NCBI RefSeq assembly: GCF_004379255.2
Contig: NC_056035.1
Span: forward strand, 35,727,208 to 35,791,207
DNA: 64,000 nt
DNA from: Salvia splendens
Taxonomy: Eukaryota; Streptophyta; Magnoliopsida; Lamiales; Lamiaceae
Direction: 5' to 3'
The notes under the pieces: generated by a model
Told to the model about the DNA's origin: nothing
Databases searched by the model: none
Seen by the model: the letters and a program-made list of their open reading frames with translations, nothing else
Program-made: the position numbers and the translations under genes
Part shown: piece by piece, positions 54,491-63,633 of the stretch
Position numbering within the stretch: the first letter of the stretch is position 1
Layout of the letters: each line of letters begins with the position of its first letter

Positions 54491-55058
54491 TGGGAAATAA
54501 ACACAGGCAATCACGAATATGAAAGAGAATGAACACAAGAAGTTGTTTACCCAGTTCGATACAATGTGTATCTACGTCTGGGGGCGATGCCAAGCCAGGG
54601 ATTTCACTATATAATTTCAGGATGATTTAACAATGAGGGAGCACCTCTATTTATAAGTAACTAGAGAACCCTAATTCTAGTCAAACTAGGAAACATATTC
54701 CATAAGGAAATATCTTTTAAGGAATAAATCTATCACAAGGAAATATATTTCAAGGAAACAAATCCTAAACATGGTAGGAGATATTTTAGGCTCCATAATT
54801 AACAATCTCCCACTTGGAGACTAACAACTCCTAAACAACCATTTCCTCGTGATCTCATCCCTTCATCCGCTTAGCATCGCCTAACCTTCTCTTCAAGTTC
54901 CAAGGCCAATTGAAGCTATGCATAGCTTCAATTTCTCTAAGGTCACCACCTTAAACATGTCTGCAGGATTCTAACTTCCAAGTATCTTCACAAGTTGCAG
55001 GATTTTCATCTCCACTAGGTGTCGGATGTAATGATATTTCAACTCCACATGCTTTGTC

Positions 55059-56336
55059 CTAGAATGAAAACGCTGGATTCTTCGCCAAGAAAATAGCACT
55101 CTGACTATCACTGTAGAGTATGCTACTCTTGTTCTCCTTCCCAAGTTCATCTAAGAAACTCTGCAACCACACCATCTCATTGCTTGCCTCTGTCGCAGCT
55201 ACATATTCAGCCTCCGTAGTAGACAAAGCAACAGTCTTCTGCAACTTAGAAGTCCATGAAATAGCAGTACCACCATAAGTAAATACATACCCGGTTGTGC
55301 TTCTTCTCCCATCAAGATCATTGGACGCCAAGTCTGCATCCACATAACCTGCCAGCTCGACATTCTTGCCATTGAAACATAAGACGCTTTCTGTAGTACC
55401 TCTCAAGTATCGAAGGATCCATTTAACTGCTTCCCAATGTTGCTTGCCCGGATCACCCATGAACCGGCTCACTACTCCCACTGCTTGTGCAATATCAGGC
55501 CTCGTACACACCATTGCATACATAATACTGCCAATTGCTGAAGCATAAGGAATTTTCTTCATTTCAGCACGTTCTTCTTTTGTACTCGGCGACTCCTTCT
55601 TCGACAGCTTAAAGTGACTGCCCAAAGGCACACTTACTGGCTTCGAATTATTCATGTTGAATCTTTCCAAAACCTTACCAATGTAAGCAGCTTGCGAAAG
55701 ATACAATTTTCCTGCCGCCTTGTCACGCTCGATTCTCATGCCCAAAATTTGATTAGCCTCTCCAAGATCTTTCATGGAGAATCGTTCAGACAATTGCCTT
55801 TTCAACTTATCCATCTCCTTTTGATCACCTCCTGCGATCAACATATCATCAACATATAATAACAGAATAAGATAGCTCTTGTCAAACCTCTTGTAGTAAC
55901 AACAATGGTCAGCGTAGCATCTTTTATAGCCAATCTCCATCATGAATCCATCAAACTTCTTGTACCACTGCTTTGGAGCTTGCTTTAAACCATACAAGCT
56001 CTTCTTCAACTTGCATACAAGGTTTTCCATTCCTTTTACTATGAATCCTTCAGGCTGTGTCATGTACAACTCATCCTCCAAATCACCATGAAGGAATGCC
56101 GTCTTTACATCCATCTGATGTAACAATAGATTTTCTGCAACTACCATACTCAACACTAAACGAATAGTAGTTAGTTTCACAACAGGAGTGAACACATCTG
56201 TATAATCAATACCGTATCGTTGCTCAAATCCCTTGACAACCAGCCTAGCCTTGTAGTGCTTGCTACCATCAGCTTCACCTTTGATTCGATAGACCCACTT
56301 GCAATGCAATGCCTTTTTCCCTTTAGGAAGTTCCAC
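55059..56336 (-). CDS. copia reverse transcriptase and RNase H (second part of the polyprotein)
   Basis: A 425-residue frame in the same phase as the gag-integrase frame, separated from it only by one stop codon. Reverse transcriptase shows QMDVKTAFLHGDL and the catalytic YVDDMLIAG. RNase H shows TTEAEYVAATEA and DSQSAIFLAKNPAF. It ends early at FSF, because one extra T after AKNPAF shifts the frame; the expected continuation (HSRTKHVELKYHYIR) is present in the next frame. Two point lesions thus separate this from an intact polyprotein. Confidence 0.93.
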   Translation of the reverse strand: MELPKGKKALHCKWVYRIKGEADGSKHYKARLVVKGFEQRYGIDYTDVFTPVVKLTTIRLVLSMVVAENLLLHQMDVKTAFLHGDLEDELYMTQPEGFIVKGMENLVCKLKKSLYGLKQAPKQWYKKFDGFMMEIGYKRCYADHCCYYKRFDKSYLILLLYVDDMLIAGGDQKEMDKLKRQLSERFSMKDLGEANQILGMRIERDKAAGKLYLSQAAYIGKVLERFNMNNSKPVSVPLGSHFKLSKKESPSTKEERAEMKKIPYASAIGSIMYAMVCTRPDIAQAVGVVSRFMGDPGKQHWEAVKWILRYLRGTTESVLCFNGKNVELAGYVDADLASNDLDGRRSTTGYVFTYGGTAISWTSKLQKTVALSTTEAEYVAATEASNEMVWLQSFLDELGKENKSSILYSDSQSAIFLAKNPAFSF

Positions 56337-56342
56337 AAGCTC

Positions 56343-58763
56343 TCATGTGCCATTTAGGAGAAGAGAGGCAAACTCGTCATCCATGGCAATTTTCCACCTT
56401 CGTTTATCAGGGTCTTCTCCTGCCTCTGCATAACACTCGGGCTCACCACCATCAGTAAGTAACAAATAGAAATTAGAGGGCGAGTACCTATCAGGTGCAC
56501 GTCGCTCTCTAGTCGATTTAGGCAGCGGAATAGTCGGTGGTGGAGTGCTTGGTTCTTCTTCAAGCACCTCTTCAGCATTCTGACTCTCCTTGCTCCCACT
56601 CGAGTTTGAGATGTCTAGCTCGACCACTTGTGGCTCAGAACTGCTGGGACTTGACGCCTCCAATCTATCCTTGTACAATACCTGTTCATTGAAGATGACA
56701 TCTCTACTGCGAATAACCTTACGGTTCTGCTCATCCCAGAGTCTATAACCGAACTCATCGCCTCCATAACCAATGAACGTACACTTAATAGATTTAGCAT
56801 CCAACTTACTTCTCTCAACGGAACTAACATGAGCATAAGCAACACAACCAAAGATGCGTAGGAAAGATAGATTTACCTCTTTTCCTGTCCAAACCTCCTC
56901 GGGTATCCGAAACTCCAAGGGAACTGATGGACCTCTATTAATTAGGAATGCAGCTGTGTTGACTGCATCTGCCCAAAAACTCTTTGGCAATCCACTTTTC
57001 AACCTCATGCATCTTGCTCGCTCATTCAGCGTTCTGTTCATGCGCTCTGCGATTCCATTCTGATGTGGAGTTCCTTTCACAGTTTTCTCCATGCGGATTC
57101 CATTCTCGGCGCAGAATTCCTTGAACTTTGCAAGTTCATATTCTCCTCCATTATCGGATCTTAGACACTTCACCTTCATCCCGGTTTCAGTTTCAACAAG
57201 GGCTTTCCATTTCCTGAAAGCGTCAAACGCATCGGATTTACTCTTCAGAAAATAAACCCATAGCTTTCGAGTAGAGTCGTCGATGAAAGTCATATAATAT
57301 TCAGAGCCTCCTAGGGACTTCACAGGTGCTGGTCCCCATAGATCAGTGTGGACCATCTCCAACTTCTGTGTCTTCAATTTTCTGCCTCCTCTTGAGAAAC
57401 TCACCCTTTTTTGTTTCCCAAACACGCAATCCTCGCACATGCCAACTTCAACAGTTTTCAGGCCAGGCAGTAAACCTCTTGAGCACATTATCTTTATCCC
57501 TTTCTCGCTCATGTGGCCAAGACGACAGTGCCACAAATCTGCATTATTTGCCTCACTTGCAATATCAATGCAATCTTTGGAGTTAGTTGTGGTATACAAC
57601 GTACCCTCCTTCTTACCTCGAGCTACTATCATAGCTCCCTTGGTAATCTTCCAATTGTTACAGCCAAACGTCACGGTGTACCCTTCTGCATCAAGCTGCC
57701 CAATCGAAATCAAACTTCTCTGCAATCCAGGAATGTGTCTGACTCCATTCAGTTTTATTACGGATCCATTGGACGTCACTACCTTCACGTTTCCCTTTCC
57801 CACGATATCTAAGGGCTCGTCATCAGCCAGATGTACCTTCCCAAAATCGCCAGAAACGTAGTCTTCCATTATCTCCACATTGCTGCAGGAGTGAAACGAC
57901 GCCCCAGAATCCAATACCCACGATTCCATCGGACTACTGACGCTCAAGACCAACGCCTCGCCATCGTCATCAGACATGGTAGCGTTTGCTGTCTTCTTGT
58001 CCTTTTGATCCTTATTCTTATACTTCTTCGGTGCCTCACATTGATTTCTAAAATGCCCAAACTCATCACAATTCCAACATTTAACTTTATCCAAATCCTT
58101 CTTGGATTGACTCCTTCCTCTGGAATTTGATCTTCCACGATTTTGCTTTCCCTTCGATCTGCCTCTCTGTTCTGTATTCAGTGCTGATCCCGAAGTAGAA
58201 GATCCTGATTCTCTCCGGCGAACTTCCTCACCAATCATCAGATCTCTTACTCTGTCAACTGTTAGTTTTGTCTCTGCAGCAGTAACTGCTGTCACTGTGC
58301 CAGCCCAACTCTCAGGCAGAGACGATAGCAAAATCAGGGCACGAATTTCATCATCGAATTTTATATTAACCGAGTTCAGTTGCGAAGTAATCATGTTGAA
58401 CTCGTTGAGATGTTGTTGCACCAGCTTTCCCTCTTGCATTCTAAAATTAAACAATCGTCTAATCAGATGTACCTTGTTTGCCGTTGATGGTTTCTGATAC
58501 ATGTCCTCCAAGATCTTTATCATCTCCTTTGTCGACTTTGCTGCAGTCGTGTGATAAGCCACATCCTTGGACAACGATAGCCTAATCGCGCTCATCGCTT
58601 TTCTGTCCAGCAGCTCCCACTCCTCATGTTCCATCTTTTCGGGTTTGGTTTTTAAAGGCTTCCAGAGATCTTTACCGTACAGGTAATCCTCAATCTGCAT
58701 CTTCCAAAATCCGAAATCAGATCCATCGAACTTCTCTACAGCAATTTTCTCGTCGATCCCCAT
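56343..58763 (-). CDS. copia gag, protease and integrase (first part of the polyprotein)
   Basis: An 806-residue frame starting at MGIDEKIAVEKFDG. A UBN2-type gag domain (about 30-190) is followed by the zinc knuckle CWNCDEFGHFRNQC (about 228-241), protease active site VLDSGASFHSC (about 283), the integrase zinc-binding region (LWHCRLGHMS ... CEDCVFGKQK) and the integrase core with catalytic D (HTDLWGP), D (RSDNGGEY) and E (NGIAERMNRT). It copies and inserts the element. It ends at a TGA directly before GAGCTTGTG, where relatives have tryptophan (NGTWELVELPKG), so a single TGG-to-TGA change cuts it from the RT part that continues in the same frame. Similar in organisation to Tnt1/Tork-type copia elements. 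Confidence 0.93.
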   Translation of the reverse strand: MGIDEKIAVEKFDGSDFGFWKMQIEDYLYGKDLWKPLKTKPEKMEHEEWELLDRKAMSAIRLSLSKDVAYHTTAAKSTKEMIKILEDMYQKPSTANKVHLIRRLFNFRMQEGKLVQQHLNEFNMITSQLNSVNIKFDDEIRALILLSSLPESWAGTVTAVTAAETKLTVDRVRDLMIGEEVRRRESGSSTSGSALNTEQRGRSKGKQNRGRSNSRGRSQSKKDLDKVKCWNCDEFGHFRNQCEAPKKYKNKDQKDKKTANATMSDDDGEALVLSVSSPMESWVLDSGASFHSCSNVEIMEDYVSGDFGKVHLADDEPLDIVGKGNVKVVTSNGSVIKLNGVRHIPGLQRSLISIGQLDAEGYTVTFGCNNWKITKGAMIVARGKKEGTLYTTTNSKDCIDIASEANNADLWHCRLGHMSEKGIKIMCSRGLLPGLKTVEVGMCEDCVFGKQKRVSFSRGGRKLKTQKLEMVHTDLWGPAPVKSLGGSEYYMTFIDDSTRKLWVYFLKSKSDAFDAFRKWKALVETETGMKVKCLRSDNGGEYELAKFKEFCAENGIRMEKTVKGTPHQNGIAERMNRTLNERARCMRLKSGLPKSFWADAVNTAAFLINRGPSVPLEFRIPEEVWTGKEVNLSFLRIFGCVAYAHVSSVERSKLDAKSIKCTFIGYGGDEFGYRLWDEQNRKVIRSRDVIFNEQVLYKDRLEASSPSSSEPQVVELDISNSSGSKESQNAEEVLEEEPSTPPPTIPLPKSTRERRAPDRYSPSNFYLLLTDGGEPECYAEAGEDPDKRRWKIAMDDEFASLLLNGT

Positions 58764-59126
58764 CGTGATTTCTGCCTCTTAAACCCTAGGCTCTTGATAC
58801 CAGTTGTTGGGAAATAAACACAGGCAATCACGAATATGAAAGAGAATGAACACAAGAAGTTGTTTACCCAGTTCGATACAATGTGTATCTACGTCTGGGG
58901 GCGATGCCAAGCCAGGGATTTCACTATATAATTTCAGGATGATTTAACAATGAGGGAGCACCTCTATTTATAAGTAACTAGAGAGCCCTAATTCTAGTCA
59001 AACTAGGAAACATATTCCATAAGGAAATATCTTTTAAGGAATAAATCTATCACAAGGAAATATATTTCAAGGAAACAAATCCTAAACATGGTAGGAGATA
59101 TTTTAGGCTCCATAATTAACAGCTAC

Positions 59127-59914
59127 TGTTACTCGTTGACTCCAATAACGTATATAAATAAGGGTAATTTGTTGAAATAATCATAAAATTTGATAGATTT
59201 GTCAAAATACGTATAACGTGAAAGCCGAAAATCATTTTTTTGCAAACTAACAAAAGTTAATGATATAAATATAGAATACGACCTATAAATAAAAGCAATC
59301 CTCTAATTATTAAAATGAATTATTATGTAAATGATAATTGTTATAAATTAAAGTAATTATTATTGTAATTAAAATTATTTTATTATTAAGTATTTCTTTC
59401 GTTTTCATTAGAATGTAATTTATGATGTTTATTTATTAAGTATTATATTTCCTTTTTATTATTTGATACTTACTATTCATTTCATTTATAATTTATTATA
59501 AAATTAGTACTATTTTTTTTTTAAATATCTATTCCTAAATATTCACTAACTTTTTTCTATCTGTTTTTTTATAAGACATACTAACAAATTGAATCCAATG
59601 CTTGTGTGTATTGTAGAATATCAGAGACTCCGAGGGCACACAATTGTACAGATTTTGTTTTACTACTATATTTTAATGTAAAATTTTCTTTGATAATTGA
59701 ATTGAAAATTAGTTTAAACGTAAAACAAACGCAAAATGTTGTCGTGCACGAGCTATTGTAAACTTGTGGTAATTGTATTATAGCATTAATTATTGACACG
59801 TAACATTTGATTTTAATTAAGGTTAACAAGTTGATATGAATATAACTTTAAGGCGTGGAATGATTTTCTCTCCTTTCACGGAAAAAATAGTAATTTGAGT
59901 TTTAGAAAGCCAGA
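59127..59914. other. First intron of copy 2, distal part
   Basis: AT-rich. No repeat or gene recognised. Confidence 0.5.
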
Positions 59915-60090
59915 GAATTTGGTAGCCGAGCAAAAATAGCAAAACCAATATCAAGACGAATGCCATCAATCGTAGTCGTCTTGGCTTGGCTTGGCCGCCT
60001 AAGCTCGTCTCCTTCTCATGTACCACAACCTCCAACCCTTCTCTCGCCAAAACGCCCGCTTATGCCACCGCCTATGACCGCCACTCTCAT

Positions 60091-60880
60091 CATCTTTGAC
60101 ATTGATCTATATAGGTGGTGTTCAGTTGGCAAGATTAAATCTCATAATTAAATATGTATCATGTTTGGTTCATAAGATTGAACCCTTCAACTTAATCCTA
60201 GATGGATAGTCTCATGATAATTAGTCATGGCCTTCCCCCTTCAACTAAAATAATCCCACAACTTAATCCTAAATGGATAGTCTCATGATATTACTCATGG
60301 CAACCGAACGCCACCATAGTATATTATTATTACTTCATACATACGATATTTATCAGTGGATTTGAAAAAAGAAATGTCATTTTTTAAAGAAATTGCTACA
60401 TGCATTAGGGACAAGTTATTTCGCACCAAATAATAATTTTTTCTACGTAGTATGTAGTAATGTTTACCTCGTAGTGAATTTGTATGGTGAGATTGGAACA
60501 AAAAGTATTGTAATATTGGAAGATTGGACAAGTTCTTATATAGTTGCATCGATTATATTCAGATTTATAATATGCACAATATTAAGGTCTAGCTATATAT
60601 AATTTCCCTTGACAGCTAGCGTTTTTAGGTAGTTGTATCGATCACGGCCAAACTCATTGTCTTCGACATTGATTTGTACATACTATTATTGTCACATTTA
60701 TTGTGGATTTGTACAAAAACTAGTAAATGTGTTTTTTAAAGGAAATTGCTGTTATGAATAAATTCTTAGTGCCAAATCAGATTTTTGCAGATACATAATA
60801 TACCTTGTAATCAAGTTGTATGATGAGACTGATACTAATATTGTACTAGTACATATAAGGGTGTGACCAATCGAGAAATG
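60091..60880. repeat. Upstream region of copy 2 with a diverged duplication and a MITE
   Basis: Two related segments, about 60,090-60,590 and about 60,640-60,860, share TTCGACATTGAT, GTGGATTTG and TGAGATTGGAAC-type words, suggesting an old tandem duplication. A MITE at 60,114-60,315 (ends GGTGGTGTTCAGTTGGC and GGCAACCGAACGCCACC, flanked by ATA) lies in the first. Confidence 0.5.
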
Positions 60881-61240
60881 ATAAGCTACATGCCTTATGT
60901 GAGCTTCTTATATGAGCATCGATCTTGTTTGATGCACGTTTAGCGTTGTTCGTTTCGACTTATATATTTAATTTGATTCTAATACATTAAAAACTGTTAT
61001 TGAAAATTTTAATTTCACAAAAATTAAAAATCGAAGCTCGATTTACTAGTTTTCTCTACAATTTCAAATAAAATAATAAAATAACAAATCAAGCTTTGAT
61101 TTTTATGAATTTTGTGAAATAAAAAATTTCAATAACAAATTTTAATGTATTAGAATCAAACTAAATATATAAATCGAAACGAACAATGTTAAACGTGCGC
61201 CAAACGGGATCGGTGCTCACATAAGGTATGTATCATATAA
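60881..61240. mobile_element. Foldback (palindromic) element
   Basis: Inverted arms of about 150 bp (roughly 60,888-61,040 and 61,085-61,236). The outer ends CATGCCTTATGTGAGC and GCTCACATAAGGTATG mirror each other, and ACGTTTAGCGTTGTTCGTTTCGA mirrors the right arm. Arms are imperfect (about 85-90%). No coding region. Confidence 0.65.
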
Positions 61241-61528
61241 TTCCTGGCGACAAACCTATGTTAGTTATTGCTATCTCACCTATATATACACATAAATAGA
61301 ACGGCGATAAGTTTGGTATCCACCTATTAATATCCACTAAATTTTAAATTCAAGTTTATTTAAAAGTTCTCTATTATACACGTTCACAGGGACGGACCTA
61401 GCTCAATCCAAGCCGCCGCTTCAACGGGGGCTTGGCCGGCGCCGGACCAGTACCCTGCCATGACCGTCCCCTGAAGTATGCGTGGACAGAGTCTGTAAGA
61501 TAGAAAGAGGGGAGGACGAAGAGATTTA

Positions 61529-63488
61529 GAGCATCCACAGCGGCGAGCAATTGCTCGTCCGTCCGTCCGTGCCAGCGGCGAGGCACCGCTGTCCACCGCT
61601 GTGCTCTTGCCGCTGGCACGACGCTGCTCGATGCATCGAGCACGTCCGTGCCAGCGAGCAGGCGACGTGGGGCGTTCTGATTGGCCAACGACATATCCGT
61701 TGGAAAATCATTTAAAAAAAAACAAAAATAATACCAAAAAATAAAAAAAATGACCGTTTTTTGCCCCCATTTTTCTGTATTTTTTTGAATTCTTTTTTAT
61801 TTTTTTCCCCAAAATCATCTATAAATACACACGTTCATCATCCATTTTTCACATCATATCATATCTCATTCATATTTTTCATACAATTTATCTACACCTT
61901 CATCTCTCACTCAAAACCTCAAATGGATTTCACTCATCTCATTGCGGAAGCGGAGCGCGAAGAACAAGAATAGTACGAACAACATCGTGTCGCTTATGAA
62001 GCATATGTCGCAGCGAATATCCTCGCCCCTCCTCCTCAACCAACTAGATCAACTCGCCGCTACATCCATCGTGACCGGGAGGGAGCCCACGAAAGGCTCG
62101 TTGCCGACTATTTTTCCGACCAGCCGCGGTTTCCGGAAGATTACTTTTGGCGCCGTTTTCGCATGTCAAAGCGCTTATTCATGTGTATTGTCAACACATT
62201 GTCCGCCCGTGTTGAATACTTCCAAACAGGTCCAGATGCAGTCGGTCGGCAAAGTCTCTCGGCATTGCAGAAGTGTACGTGTGCCATCCGACAACTCGCT
62301 ACTGGGCAAACGGCCGACCTCTTCGACGAGTATTTGCATGTCGGTGAGTCCACTGGAATCCTTTGTCTTAAAAATTTTTGCGAGGGTGTTCATTCAGCTT
62401 TCGGTGATGAATTCCTTCGGGCACCCACCACCGATGATTGCCAACGGTTGCTTCGTCTTCACGAATTAGTCCATGGCTTTCTCGGCATGCTTGGCAGCAT
62501 TGACTGCATGCATTGGAGGTGAAAGAATTGCCCAACTGCTTGGAGGGGGCAACACTTAAGCGGCCACAAAGGCAGCGGCCCAACACTTATCCTTGAAGCA
62601 GTCGCCGACTACCGCCTATGGATTTGGCATGCATATTTCGGTATTGCCGGATCCAACAATGACTTGAACGTGCTCTATTCTTCACCCCTCTTCAATGATG
62701 TGTTGAATAGTGTAGCACCGGCGATCGACTTCACCGTCAACTGAAATGTATACCACATGGGTTACTATCTCGCCGATGGTATCTACCCAAGGTGGTCGAC
62801 TTTCGTGAAGACGCTCAGCAACCTGCAAGACCCGAGACGGGTTCTTTTTGCGCAGCGTCAAGAGTCCGCGCGGAAAGACGTCGAAGGAGCCTTTGGGGTC
62901 CTTCAAGCCCGATTCAACATTGTGAAGGCATCGTCTCGGCTGTGGTACGTGAAAAATATCGCCGACATCATGTACACGTGTATTATCTTACACAACATGA
63001 TTATAGCCGACGAAGGACCAAGGGCGACTAGCTTTTACGACGAGGATGAAGCCGGAAGCTCAAGCGCGAGGTCTCCCCCACGCCGAGGTGTGTATACCAC
63101 GGTGGGTGAGAGGATCGAAATAAGGCACACAATGCGCGATACCCGAACCCACGTTGAGCTACAAGAAGACCTAATCAAACACATGTAGGTGAAATTCGAC
63201 CACGAGTAGTGGGTTTTTTAATTTTATGAATTTAATTATGTAATTTTTAATTTTTAGGAGTTTAATTATGTAATTTTTAATTTTTAGGATTTTAATTATG
63301 TAATTTTTATTTTTTAGGATTTTAATTATGTAATTTTTAATTTTAATGTATTTTGTAATATTATTCCGGGTATTTTTAATACATTTTAATTTTGTGGAAA
63401 TGTTTTTATTTAAATTGAATAATGGAATGGTGGGACCCTTGTGCTCGTCCTTGCGGAAGAGCACGGATATGGGAGTTGTACTCTTGCC
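61529..63488 (+). mobile_element. PIF/Harbinger transposon nested in the hAT element
   Basis: The left end GAGCATCCACAGCGG after TTA matches the Harbinger end at 46,512. The right end, near 63,488 before TAA, is poorly matched and uncertain. The interior encodes a decayed DDE transposase. The 3' non-coding part has a tandem array of TTTTAATTATGTAATTTTTA (about 63,215-63,340). Confidence 0.7.
61923..63188 (+). pseudogene. Harbinger (HARBI1-like) DDE transposase, three in-frame breaks
   Basis: Starts MDFTHLIAEAEREEQE and is broken by a TAG at 61,971. It continues in the related frame with RYIHRDREGAHERLVADYF-like residues, FPEDYFWRRFRMSKRLFM, and GFLGMLGSIDCMHW (first catalytic D), then a TGA at about 62,521. 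Next come VADYRLWIWHAYFGIAGSNN with DLNVL (second D), then a TGA near 62,743. Last come VYHMGYYLADGIYPRWSTFV and KDVEGAFGVLQARF (catalytic E), ending at HM and a stop at 63,186-63,188. The order and spacing match DDE_Tnp_4 transposases of plants. With several nonsense changes it is inactive, but it is complete enough to be a near relative of the source of the 46.5 kb deletion derivative. Confidence 0.88.
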
Positions 63489-63633
63489 TAAGAGCATGCA
63501 TAAAAATGTCTTATAAATAATTGTAACCTCATTATATATAAAATTAAAATTTTTAATAATATTATTACTATTATTATTATAAAAAATTTCAGCATCGGCT
63601 TGTATAAGTTTCTGGCTCCTCCCTGCACGTTCA

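Larger units (their letters stand above)
53624..59121 (-). mobile_element. Composite retroelement: TRIM array fused to a Ty1-copia element, single TSD GCTAC
   Basis: GCTAC at 53,619-53,623 and 59,122-59,126 flanks the whole block. The left terminus is a TRIM LTR (CGTTAGG, T changed to C). The right terminus is the copia LTR end (TTAACA). At the internal junction (54,490/54,491) the third TRIM LTR is cut after GATGGGTT and continues directly as the copia LTR (TGGGAAATAAAC), with loss of the terminal bases of both. No TSD is seen at the junction. Confidence 0.75.
54491..59121 (-). mobile_element. Ty1-copia retrotransposon, near complete, minus orientation
   Basis: LTRs 54,491-54,804 and 58,805-59,121 (about 315 bp; ends TGTTGGG...TTAACA in + orientation, the first truncated by 2-3 bp). 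On the minus strand the primer-binding site TGGTATCAAGAGCC lies at 58,802-58,789 and a purine tract AAGTGGGAGAT just before the LTR at 54,804. The LTRs are almost identical, suggesting a young insertion. Coding is gag-protease-integrase-RT-RNase H in copia order. It lies in intron 1 of cyclopropane synthase copy 2. Confidence 0.95.
47693..60090 (-). pseudogene. Cyclopropane-fatty-acyl-phospholipid synthase, copy 2, pseudogene split by insertions
   Basis: Same gene as copy 1, with the same 23 exons at 52997-47693 (e.g. 52997-52782, 52680-52575, 51906-51564, 51451-51328, 51222-51042, 50841-50693, 49776-49691, 49000-48839, 48562-48469, 48338-48215, 47767-47693). It also has a remnant of exon 1 (about 60,090-59,915) carrying MRVAVIGGGISG, the FAD-binding fold, and LEVVVHEKETSLGG. 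Lesions: a hAT MITE in exon 51906-51564 (343 bases = 148 of copy 1 + 187 + 8); exon 48338-48215 is 124 bases against 138, a 14-base loss; a 2-base loss near 52,930 puts a stop after YSEFG; exon 1 has lost several codons after GISG and is frameshifted. Its T-run exon (51222-51042, 181 bases) is in frame, unlike copy 1. Intron 1 holds a 5.5 kb composite retroelement. Confidence 0.87.
61387..63625. mobile_element. hAT-type element carrying a nested Harbinger transposon, TSD CACGTTCA
   Basis: Ends CAGGGACGGACCTAGC and CTGGCTCCTCCCTG are flanked by perfect 8-bp duplications CACGTTCA at 61,379-61,386 and 63,626-63,633. The terminal sequence is related to the MITE at 51,696. The hAT part is only about 270 bp in total; the rest is the nested transposon. 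Confidence 0.88.

Noticed and set aside
55366..58497. Several plus-strand frames opposite the copia polyprotein
   Set aside because: Antisense shadows of the gag-pol frame.
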